NCBI GenBank assembly: GCA_033765345.1
Contig: JANRIC010000153.1
Coordinates: 1-14,717 of the forward strand
Length of the DNA: 14,717 nt
Direction of reading: 5' to 3'
Source of the DNA: JANRIC01 sp033765345
GTDB taxonomy: Bacteria > Bacteroidota > Bacteroidia > Cytophagales > Microscillaceae
Part shown: positions 7,660 to 14,691 of the stretch, in pieces
How positions within the stretch are numbered: position 1 is the stretch's first letter
How the letters are laid out: the number at the start of each line of letters is the position of its first letter
Program-made: the position numbers and the translations under genes
The notes under the pieces: model-generated
Databases searched by the model: none
Told to the model about the DNA's origin: nothing
What the model saw: only the letters and a program-made list of their open reading frames with translations

Positions 7660-9705
7660 ATGCGAAATCCGGCTTACTTATTTTTGATCTTGATTATTTT
7701 ACTTTTCTCCGGAGGCCTTCTTCCGGCACAGGATGATCATGCCAAACCCGATAATATCAAAAGACTCCTTCGGGAAGGAAAAGGTTATTTTTTGGTACGC
7801 GAATACATCAATGCCATTCCCTATCTCGAGCAAGCTCTTCAAATTGAAAACGACAACCTAGAAGCTAATTTTTATATCGGACTTTGCTACCTCAAATCTT
7901 TAGAAAGAAATAAAGCCCTGGCACATTTGCTTAAAGTCCATACCCTCTCCCCCAATTATGACCCCCTGATGGATTATTACCTGGCAGAGTCTTACAAATA
8001 TAATAATCAAATGGAAACTGCCATCAACGCTTACGAAACCGCAAAAAGTAAATTTGTTGGGCAGGAAGGTAAAGTCAAGGTCATGAATGACGAACTCAGC
8101 AACAAAGATTTTATCGCACTCATTGATCAAAGATTGCGGGAAGCCCGATATGGTGTCAGTTATCTGGCTGACCCTACCAATGCCCAGGTCAGAAACCTCG
8201 GAGAAGTGATCAACTCCGAATACGGAGATTATGCGCCCGTCATTACCGCCGACGAATCCATGCTGATCTTCACCTCCAGGCGCAAAGGCTCCACTGGCAA
8301 AGGGATGGACCCCGAAGACAATCTCTTTTATGAAGACATTTATTTTTCTACTCAAAAAAAAGGAGAATGGACTGAACCCAAAGATATTGGCAAAAATATC
8401 AATACCAAATTTCACGAAGCTTCTATCGGACTCTCACCCAAAGGACAAACACTTTTTATCTATAAAGATGAAAACAACGGAGATATTTATTCCTCCGAAC
8501 AAACCAAAAAAGCCGACTGGTCTGCTCCAGTACGAATGGGCGGAAATATCAACAGCCGCTTTCGAGAGCCCTCCATCTCTATTACCGATGACGGAAATAC
8601 CATCTATTTTTCCAGTGACCGACCCGGTGGTTTTGGAGGATTGGATATCTATGTCAGTAAAAAAGATGATAAAGGCAATTGGAGTGATCCCGTCAATCTT
8701 GGCGCAGGTATCAATACGCCCGAAGATGAAGATTCACCTTTTATTCACTTTGACGCCAAAACACTCTATTTTAGCTCCAAAGGGCATAGAAGCATGGGAG
8801 GCTACGATATTTTCTTTTCCGAACTGATCAACGAGCAATGGACCGAACCCAAAAACCTGGGTTACCCGATCAATACTCCCCAAGATGATATTCACTTTGT
8901 GCTTTCAGCCGATTACAAAACTGGTTATTATGCCTCTGCCAAAGATGATACTTATGGAGATAAAGACATTTATGAGGTCAAAATGCCGGATTATAAAGAT
9001 GTGGAGGTGATTGATTTTGCTTTGTCTCTCAAAACTGTCTCGGTGGGTTTTAACCCACTCACGACCAAAGACCCCCGCCGTGCCGTAGTGATTCTTCGAG
9101 GTGTTGTCAAAGATGAACTCAGCGACGAGCTGATTAGTGCCAAAATGACCCTGATCGACGTAGAAGAAAATGAAATAGTGGATGAAATCAATTCGGTGTC
9201 TCCCAAAGGTGTGTATTATACCACCATGAATACCGGACGGAAATACCTGCTCCACGTTCAAAAGGAAGGCTACCTTTTTCACTCCGAATATTTTGAAATA
9301 CCCGTAGGTGTAGTCAATCAAGAAAAAGTACTGCAAATCTACCTCAAACGTCTCAAAGTAACCCAATCCGTTGATTTTAAGGCTCTTTTTGATTATAATA
9401 GTGCCAAACTCAAAACCCAGTCTCTCCCAGCTTTGCTTAAATTACAGGAATTCCTCGAGACCAACCCCAATGTAAAAGGCATCCTCGAGGGGCATACGGA
9501 TGACATCGGCACCAATGAACGCAATAAAACGCTCTCCGAAGAACGAGCCAAATCAGTGTATAATTACCTTATAGAGCAGGGAATAGACCGAAATCGCCTT
9601 TCTTTTATCGGATACGGCGAAGAACAACCCCTGGCTGACAACGAAACTGCTTACGGAAGAAGCCTCAACCGCCGTACCGTGTTCAAAATTGTAGAGATCA
9701 ATTGA
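7660..9705 (+). CDS. porE-like: PorE-like TPR / PD40 propeller / CRD / OmpA outer-membrane-associated protein
   Basis: This 681-residue exported protein has a signal peptide (hydrophobic residues 7-20, likely cleavage LLPA-QDD). TPR helices span about 30-135 (GKGYFLVREYINAIPYLEQA). A PD40/WD40-like propeller spans about 188-443, with at least five blades of the type DGNTIYFSSDRPGGFGGLDI. A carboxypeptidase-regulatory-like beta domain follows at about 474-560, then an OmpA C-terminal peptidoglycan-binding domain at about 572-681. That domain carries GHTDDIGTNERN and SEERA, placing the binding Asp at 614/615 and Arg at 629. The order TPR-PD40-CRD-OmpA is that of Porphyromonas PorE, a type IX secretion component that tethers the machinery to peptidoglycan. 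Bacteroidota carry paralogues of this architecture, so the T9SS role is an inference. It appears monocistronic. A 12-bp palindrome, gatcaattgatc, spans the stop (9696-9707). Confidence 0.9.
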   Translation: MRNPAYLFLILIILLFSGGLLPAQDDHAKPDNIKRLLREGKGYFLVREYINAIPYLEQALQIENDNLEANFYIGLCYLKSLERNKALAHLLKVHTLSPNYDPLMDYYLAESYKYNNQMETAINAYETAKSKFVGQEGKVKVMNDELSNKDFIALIDQRLREARYGVSYLADPTNAQVRNLGEVINSEYGDYAPVITADESMLIFTSRRKGSTGKGMDPEDNLFYEDIYFSTQKKGEWTEPKDIGKNINTKFHEASIGLSPKGQTLFIYKDENNGDIYSSEQTKKADWSAPVRMGGNINSRFREPSISITDDGNTIYFSSDRPGGFGGLDIYVSKKDDKGNWSDPVNLGAGINTPEDEDSPFIHFDAKTLYFSSKGHRSMGGYDIFFSELINEQWTEPKNLGYPINTPQDDIHFVLSADYKTGYYASAKDDTYGDKDIYEVKMPDYKDVEVIDFALSLKTVSVGFNPLTTKDPRRAVVILRGVVKDELSDELISAKMTLIDVEENEIVDEINSVSPKGVYYTTMNTGRKYLLHVQKEGYLFHSEYFEIPVGVVNQEKVLQIYLKRLKVTQSVDFKALFDYNSAKLKTQSLPALLKLQEFLETNPNVKGILEGHTDDIGTNERNKTLSEERAKSVYNYLIEQGIDRNRLSFIGYGEEQPLADNETAYGRSLNRRTVFKIVEIN

Positions 9706-9748
9706 TCAAAAAATTTGCCCCAAAACCGAACTATTTTAATCAATAAAG

Positions 9749-9780
9749 TTTGCTTATGTGTGATAAACATACTATTTTAG
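9749..9780 (+). promoter_or_regulatory. Candidate Bacteroidota promoter for the alkB gene
   Basis: A TTTG box at 9749-9752 is followed after 20 bp by TATTTTAG (9773-9780), which matches TANNTTTG at all but one fixed position. Spacing fits the -33/-7 layout of the phylum's major sigma factor. The leader before the ATG at 9799 would be only about 10 nt, without an SD sequence. Confidence 0.45.
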
Positions 9781-9798
9781 AGCAAAAAAATACAAAAT

Positions 9799-10914
9799 AT
9801 GAGCTTTCTTAAAAAATTAGGATTTTTACTCACTTACATCATCCCTGCTTTAGTGGTACTGGGGTATTACTGGGGTGGTTTATGGGTGTTTAGTGGCTTT
9901 GTATTTGCCTATCTGATGATCCCACTTTTGGATGAAATCATCGGCAAAGACCCTGAGAATATCGCCAATGATCTGGTTGCAAAAATCTCGGAAGACAAAT
10001 ATTTTGAAATCATTGTTTACTCTATGGTTTATGTACAATTGGGTATCGTTATTTGGGGAGCTTATGTAATTTCATTAGGAGAAATGAGCCTGATTCAAAA
10101 TATAGGCTTCCTGCTTAGTGTGATGACTTTCACCAGTGGTGGCATCAATATAGCCCACGAATTGGGACACAAAAAATCAAAATTTGCCCGTTTCCACAGC
10201 AAATTGATCCTAATGACGGTTTATTATATGCATTTTTACATAGAGCATAATAAAGGCCACCACGTCCACGTAGCTACTCCCCGAGACCCAGCAACCAGCA
10301 AAAAAAATCAGACTTTTTATGCTTTTTGGTGGCAAACCGTAACAGGGAGCTTCCGAAGTGCCTGGCAGATTGAGATTGAGAGGCTCAAACGTAAAAACCT
10401 GGCCGTTTGGAATCCCATCCACAATCAGATGCTGCAATTTGTAATTTTTCCTTTCCTATTTTTTGCGGCTTTGACCTGGATTTTCAGCGATTTGCAGGGA
10501 GTTTTCATCTGGCAGGTGCCCGTTTTTCTGCTTTTACAGAGTTTTATGGCTTTTTCTTCCTTAGAATCGGTCAATTATATTGAGCATTATGGCATCCAAC
10601 GCCGTGAAATTAGCCCTGGAAAATATGAAAAAGTCAATCCGCTGCATTCCTGGAACGCCGATCATTTACTCAGCAATTTGATGCTTTTTCAATTACAACG
10701 CCATTCAGACCACCACGCCTACGCCGTCCGACCCTATCAAGTACTCCGACATTTTGATGAAAGTCCACAGCTTCCATTTGGTTATCCAGTGATGATTATG
10801 ATGTCGCTTTGCCCTCCGCTGTGGTTTGGTGTGATGAACAAAAGACTGGAAGACTGGAAATCACAAGCATGTGATGCCGAACATATCGCCAAAGTGTTGA
10901 AGACAACAGCTTAG
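9799..10914 (+). CDS. alkB: Alkane 1-monooxygenase (AlkB family, membrane di-iron hydroxylase)
   Basis: This 371-residue integral membrane protein of the fatty-acid desaturase/hydroxylase superfamily hydroxylates terminal carbons of medium-chain alkanes, using electrons from rubredoxin. All family His motifs are present: HELGHK at 120-125, EHNKGHHVHVATPRDPAT from 149, NYIEHYG from 259, and LQRHSDHHAYAVRPYQVLR from 299. These supply the di-iron ligands. Pairs of transmembrane helices flank them (about 8-45, 70-115, 210-255 and a C-terminal segment near 330). It is slightly shorter than Pseudomonas AlkB (about 400), mainly at the ends. No rubredoxin, rubredoxin reductase or AlkS-type regulator is in the window, so the electron supply must be elsewhere. 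The start sits just after a good promoter. A related xenobiotic or fatty-acid hydroxylase specificity is possible, but the signature is specific to AlkB. Confidence 0.93.
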   Translation: MSFLKKLGFLLTYIIPALVVLGYYWGGLWVFSGFVFAYLMIPLLDEIIGKDPENIANDLVAKISEDKYFEIIVYSMVYVQLGIVIWGAYVISLGEMSLIQNIGFLLSVMTFTSGGINIAHELGHKKSKFARFHSKLILMTVYYMHFYIEHNKGHHVHVATPRDPATSKKNQTFYAFWWQTVTGSFRSAWQIEIERLKRKNLAVWNPIHNQMLQFVIFPFLFFAALTWIFSDLQGVFIWQVPVFLLLQSFMAFSSLESVNYIEHYGIQRREISPGKYEKVNPLHSWNADHLLSNLMLFQLQRHSDHHAYAVRPYQVLRHFDESPQLPFGYPVMIMMSLCPPLWFGVMNKRLEDWKSQACDAEHIAKVLKTTA

Positions 10915-10977
10915 ACGGTCTCCGAAAAATTTGATGTTTTTATCATTTTCAGTAATACATAATTTACTCAAAAAACA

Positions 10978-10985
10978 TATCTTTG
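10978..10985 (+). promoter_or_regulatory. Candidate -7 box (TATCTTTG) for the TPR gene
   Basis: TATCTTTG fits TANNTTTG exactly and lies 17 bp before the preferred GTG start at 11003. No TTTG box is found at the matching upstream distance, so this is suggestive only. If real, it excludes the upstream ATG at 10934 as the start. Confidence 0.3.
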
Positions 10986-11002
10986 TCCTTAAAAAAACAT
11001 TC

Positions 11003-11815
11003 GTGAAAAGAATTATCCTTCTCTTTTTAATGCTTGTAGTGTCGCTTTCTTTTGTTTCGGCACAAAGTGAAGATGATTTTATCAAAATGGCTGATGAATT
11101 CATGGCAAATAATCAACTGGAAGAAGCGGTTAAAGTCTATGACCAAGCCATTCAAAAGTATCCCAATTTTATCAAGGCATACGGTGCCAGAGGTTTTGCA
11201 AAAGAAATGCAAGGTAATAATAGCGGTGCTTTGGCTGACTTTACCAAAACCCTGGAATTATCTCCAGACAATTTGGTTTATTTAAATGAACGTGGGCACT
11301 TGTACTTAGCCCTAAAAAATTATCCTGCTGCCTTACAGGATTTTAGCCGTTCTATTGAAATTTACAAGGATAGCCCAATGGCTTATAACAATCGGGGGAT
11401 TGCAAACCGAGAAATGGGGAATTATCAGGCTGCACTCAGCGATTACAACCAGGCAATCAAACTCTCCGACAAGGATGCCCGCTGTTTTTATAATCGTGGT
11501 CTAACCAAACGTATGCTCAAGGATCTACCTGGAGCAATTGCCGATTATAATCAAGCCATTCTCCTAGATCCAGAATATGATGCCGCTTATAAAAACCGAG
11601 GACTTGCCAAATACTTGAGCGGAGATTTTAAGGGAGCAATTGCGGATTATAACAAAGCCCTGGAGTTTAAGCCCTCAGATGCCAGCACCATTTACAACCG
11701 AGGACTTGCCAAACTTGCCTCTCAGGATCGTATAGGTGCCTGCGCCGACTGGCGAATTGCTCAGGGTATGAATTACAGCACCGCAAGCGATGCTTTGAAG
11801 CAGTATTGTCAATAA
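11003..11815 (+). CDS. Secreted tetratricopeptide-repeat protein
   Basis: Starting at GTG 11003 gives 270 residues with a textbook signal peptide (KRIILLFLMLVVSLSFVSAQ, cleavage after SAQ). The frame also opens further upstream at TTG 10931 and ATG 10934. Those starts would put 24 extra residues before the signal peptide, so I prefer the GTG. The mature protein is about seven consecutive 34-residue TPR units (AYNNRGIANREMGNYQAALS, GAIADYNQAILLDPEYDAA), ending in a Cys-containing cap (GACADWRIAQGMNYSTAS ... QYC) common in Bacteroidota TPR proteins. TPR superhelices bind partner peptides; the partner and process are unknown. It lies about 90 bp after alkB and ends at a strong terminator. Confidence 0.88.
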   Translation: MKRIILLFLMLVVSLSFVSAQSEDDFIKMADEFMANNQLEEAVKVYDQAIQKYPNFIKAYGARGFAKEMQGNNSGALADFTKTLELSPDNLVYLNERGHLYLALKNYPAALQDFSRSIEIYKDSPMAYNNRGIANREMGNYQAALSDYNQAIKLSDKDARCFYNRGLTKRMLKDLPGAIADYNQAILLDPEYDAAYKNRGLAKYLSGDFKGAIADYNKALEFKPSDASTIYNRGLAKLASQDRIGACADWRIAQGMNYSTASDALKQYCQ

Positions 11816-11833
11816 ACTAAAAATAAATAGCAC

Positions 11834-11869
11834 AAAATCCCGCTATTCTTTACAAAATAGCGGGATTTT
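11834..11869 (+). terminator. Strong intrinsic terminator after the TPR gene
   Basis: A perfect 14-bp stem, aaaatcccgctatt (11834-11847) with aatagcgggatttt (11856-11869), closes an 8-nt loop. It is followed by attttatac and preceded by an A-run, so it could work in both directions. It lies 19 bp past the TPR stop. Confidence 0.9.
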
Positions 11870-11923
11870 ATTTTATACCCAGATTAAAGTGATTTAGGAA
11901 ATGCAAGACCCCTGCGGGGCAAG

Positions 11924-12020
11924 TTTTCTTGATTGATTAGCTTGATTATTAATGATTTAAGAGCTAAAAGCTCCCCTGTAAGGGTCTTGTTTTTGTATTA
12001 AAACCACTTCGGTTTAAGTA
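11924..12020 (-). repeat. Dispersed intergenic repeat A, copy 2 (inverted relative to copy 1)
   Basis: The reverse complement matches 401-473 in two blocks, 11924-11972 and 12000-12020. Between them this copy carries the right arm of a larger imperfect inverted repeat. Arms caagaccc (11904-11911) and gggtcttg (11982-11989) enclose about 70 nt, each with a small inner hairpin (cccc-tgc-gggg; ccct-gta-aggg), and TTTTT follows at 990-994. That outer structure resembles a terminator and is absent from copy 1. Confidence 0.8.
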
Positions 12021-12025
12021 TAAGT

Positions 12026-12084
12026 AAAAACCCAAAAGCCTTTGGATACGGACTTTCGGGTTTGTTGTTGGCTTATTGGGCAGT
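12026..12084 (+). repeat. Dispersed intergenic repeat B, copy 2, at the left edge of the RHS cassette
   Basis: The blocks agcctttggat (12037-12047), ttcgggttt (12055-12063) and ttgggcag (12076-12083) match the reverse complement of 4510-4567. The RHS reading frame is open through this repeat back to 12028, so the apparent TTG start at 12076 lies inside the repeat. Confidence 0.65.
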
Positions 12085-13974
12085 CAAGCAAGTTCGGGTT
12101 GTAAATTCTCCCCAGTCTCAGTTTGGGAATTGGAATTCCCGAACAGCTATCTTTTTTTTATTTTTTATGACGAATATCCCGACTACCTCGGCGGATTCAT
12201 CTACGAAGACGATGCCCCACAGTTCTTCTCTACCGCCGAAGGGCGCGTATTAGCCCCCGGCGCAAGCCCCGACAACCCCAGCAGCTACCTCTACGAATAC
12301 CACTACAAAGACCACCTCGGCAACCTGCGCCTATCCTTCTCAAGCGGCGCACAAGTAGTGATGCAAGCCACCATGGAACCCCAATTAGCCGTAGACGAAG
12401 AACACGAATTTGCCAACATCCGCCAGACCCGCGAGCAAGGGCAAGCCCTGAGTGGCAGCTTTGTAGCCGCCCTAGAAGGCACAAACCGCCCCATCGGACC
12501 CTGGAAGAGCATCCCCCTGCGCAAAGGCGACAAAATACAAGTCAAAGCCCATGCCCGCTACGAAGACAAACACAAAAAAGACAAAGACTCTAACCTGGGG
12601 ATATTCTTGCAAGTGGCCCCCGGCATCCGTACACAGACAGACGAATTCGGGCAACAAAGCCAGAGCCAGGAAGCCCCCAACCAAGTACAAGCCGGAATCA
12701 GCCTCAATCCAAACCGCTCAAAACCCAAAGAAAATATACCCAATGCCTATCTAAAGTTGCAGATTTACGATAAAGATGATAACTTTATAGGCAGTGAGAT
12801 ACGCTATATCAGTAGCCTGGCGGCAGAAGGTTGGGAAAAGCTCCAGCTCGAGTACGAAGCCCCCCAGGACGGACGTATAGAACTCTTCGTAGCCAATCAA
12901 AGCAAGCAAGAGGTCTATTTTGATGATGTCATCGCTACCTCTACCGAAGCCATGATCGTCCAAGAAAACCATTATTATCCCTTTGGGCTCAATATCGTCA
13001 GTTTGGAGAAGAATGGAGAGCCAAATCACAAATTCCAATACAACGGCAAGGAGAAGCAGGAGGAGTTTGGACTCAATTGGTACGACTATGAAGCAAGAGC
13101 TATGGATATTCAATTAGGAAGATTTCATCAAATTGATCCTCATGCTGTTACATATGATGTTATATCACCTTATTGTTATGTTGCCAATAACCCTATAAAA
13201 TACATTGATCCAGATGGTAGAGATATTTATTTAAATGGTGATATAAAAAATGTTGTGAGGTTTTTGCTCGAGTTATCAACAGTTTCTGGACATAACTTTA
13301 GTTATGACCCTAAAGATGGTAAAGTTGGTCTATACAAGTCAGGTGATAAAAAGGATAAAAAGAAAGAATATGTTTCAACTCTTACACCTGCAGACGAATC
13401 AAGTCCCGAACTTAATAGCTTGGTATATGACTTAATAGAAGGTGACAAAAAAGATAAACAAGTCGCGTTTAACCTAATAGGTCAGGGGGAAAAATTCCAA
13501 GGATTATCAAGTGATGAAACCTTTTTTGATAGTTATGATACTGGCGTTTTTGATGTTCAAGATTTAATTGATTTAAAAGATAATGAACACAGAGCCCCAA
13601 TTGTTGCAGGACTGTTCGCTCATGTATTAGTTGAGAGATCTGTTTATGATGATTATAAAGGATTAATTGGTGATGGGCATCCTGATAACGAACATAATTC
13701 ATTCATCTATGGACAATTTTTGAATGGACATCTTCAGGCAAATATTTTTGAATCATCTGTTGTGGAAGATTATTATGAAACTAATGATGGTAAACCTGTT
13801 AAATTAGAAGCCGCTTTCACACCAACTACCCCAAGAAAGTCTGGTTATTTGACTACAACTATTAGTTATGGATCATCTCTCGGATATCAATTTTCTTTTG
13901 ATTTATCTAAACGTACTACTAACAATTCTGAAGTTATTATGAGGGGTAACATAAGAAGAAAGAAACAAAATTAA
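12076..13974 (+). CDS. Orphan 5'-truncated RHS core fragment with variable C-terminal (toxin-like) tip
   Basis: This frame carries the end of a Bacteroidota RHS/YD-repeat protein. YLGGFIYED (from about 12196) and EYHYKDHLGNLRLSF start the recognisable homology. HYYPFGLNI, YNGKEKQEE, LNWYDYEARA, LGRFHQIDP and NPIKYIDPDGRD (ending at residue 383) follow. The YD-repeat shell expected upstream, usually over a thousand residues, is missing, as is a signal peptide. The only starts are a TTG at 12076 inside repeat B and ATG Met96 (12361). Residues 384-632 form an unrecognised tip. Base composition breaks sharply near 13090-13110: the upstream part prefers GCC/CCC/AAC codons, while the tip is AT-rich (GAT/TAT/AAT). 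In polymorphic toxins this is where exchangeable tips join. The tip has H516-x3-E520 and H535/E539/H540, a weak metal-site pattern. It is probably a silent displaced tip cassette, or a pseudogene. Confidence 0.85.
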   Translation: MGSQASSGCKFSPVSVWELEFPNSYLFFIFYDEYPDYLGGFIYEDDAPQFFSTAEGRVLAPGASPDNPSSYLYEYHYKDHLGNLRLSFSSGAQVVMQATMEPQLAVDEEHEFANIRQTREQGQALSGSFVAALEGTNRPIGPWKSIPLRKGDKIQVKAHARYEDKHKKDKDSNLGIFLQVAPGIRTQTDEFGQQSQSQEAPNQVQAGISLNPNRSKPKENIPNAYLKLQIYDKDDNFIGSEIRYISSLAAEGWEKLQLEYEAPQDGRIELFVANQSKQEVYFDDVIATSTEAMIVQENHYYPFGLNIVSLEKNGEPNHKFQYNGKEKQEEFGLNWYDYEARAMDIQLGRFHQIDPHAVTYDVISPYCYVANNPIKYIDPDGRDIYLNGDIKNVVRFLLELSTVSGHNFSYDPKDGKVGLYKSGDKKDKKKEYVSTLTPADESSPELNSLVYDLIEGDKKDKQVAFNLIGQGEKFQGLSSDETFFDSYDTGVFDVQDLIDLKDNEHRAPIVAGLFAHVLVERSVYDDYKGLIGDGHPDNEHNSFIYGQFLNGHLQANIFESSVVEDYYETNDGKPVKLEAAFTPTTPRKSGYLTTTISYGSSLGYQFSFDLSKRTTNNSEVIMRGNIRRKKQN

Positions 13975-13988
13975 AAAAAACAATTATT

Positions 13989-14459
13989 ATGAATACATTA
14001 ATATTGTATAGTGTTTTGAGTAGCATTTGTTTTCCACTATTTTCTCAGACTGATTCTAGATTGAATGGAGCAGTAAAAATTCAAGATACATTAATTGTCG
14101 CTAAGGTTATTGGTTTAGATAAAGTAAATCATGATATGAATCTTCAATATTATGGATTTGATTTTTATTTCGGAATCTTTCACGTAAAAGTTGTTACAGA
14201 TCGAGGAGATACCTTAGTTCTTTCAAAGGTTTATAATAAACTTACTGAAGGTAAGGAGTATTCAAAGCAGTTTGGTCTCGAGATAAAAAAAAAATTCATT
14301 TTCGTAATTTATAAGTTTTATCCTTGCAGTTGTTGCTTACCAAAATTAGAAGGTAACTGTTCAGATTCACTTGATGTGTTTTATCCATTAAATAATAAGA
14401 TTATAGAAAGTTATACTTCTATATATAATATAATCTTTGCCAGCCCCGTCGTTGATTGA
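13989..14459 (+). CDS. Small secreted protein, candidate immunity protein for the RHS tip
   Basis: This 156-residue protein starts 14 bp after the RHS stop and shares the tip's AT-rich composition, so the two look co-transferred and co-transcribed. It has an N-terminal signal peptide (hydrophobic residues 4-18, likely cleavage around FSQ-TDS). The mature part is beta-rich with a Cys cluster, CSCC (113-116) plus Cys124, that could form disulfides or bind metal. I do not recognise a family. Position alone suggests immunity to the upstream tip. An exported immunity protein would imply that the toxin acts in, or enters through, the periplasm. The last codons (ASPVVD) sit in a brief GC-rich stretch, which may mark a recombination junction. 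An unrelated small exported protein is the alternative. Confidence 0.75.
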   Translation: MNTLILYSVLSSICFPLFSQTDSRLNGAVKIQDTLIVAKVIGLDKVNHDMNLQYYGFDFYFGIFHVKVVTDRGDTLVLSKVYNKLTEGKEYSKQFGLEIKKKFIFVIYKFYPCSCCLPKLEGNCSDSLDVFYPLNNKIIESYTSIYNIIFASPVVD

Positions 14460-14691
14460 AGTGTTCAATAGAATACTAAATCATTAAAAACCAGGTAGTT
14501 GAATTATAGAGCAAAGATATGAGCGAAGCGTAACTTAATTCTAAGCAATAAAAAGATGTTCTCCTGAACATCCAGGCCCACTGTTCGGCGTAGAGTTCAG
14601 GACTAAAAAACAAGAAGTTTTCCTTAGAATAATTCTAAGGAAGCCAATTACAGTAGATTGCATCTACTCTGCGCAAGCAGAAGGCCGTGGA
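14460..14691. other. Gene-free region with a cluster of hairpins, possible structured RNA or repeat
   Basis: No gene is visible. Stems are gatgttc/gaacatc (14555-14561 with 14566-14572), an alternative cctgaac/gttcagg (14563-14569 with 14595-14601), ttccttagaa/ttctaaggaa (14620-14629 with 14633-14642) and agtagat/atctact (14652-14658 with 14662-14668). A weak agcag/ctgct pair (14676-14680 with 14692-14696) reaches into the next repeat. The first two stems share bases and exclude each other. The GC content exceeds that of the preceding gene. It could be a non-coding RNA, a recombination site or remnants of an element. Confidence 0.45.

Noticed and set aside
12062..12253. 63-residue open frame overlapping the start of the RHS fragment
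   Set aside because: It overlaps the RHS homology in another frame and its product is threonine/serine-rich nonsense, so it is a shadow. I also considered a frameshift joining it to the RHS frame, but it carries no RHS homology.
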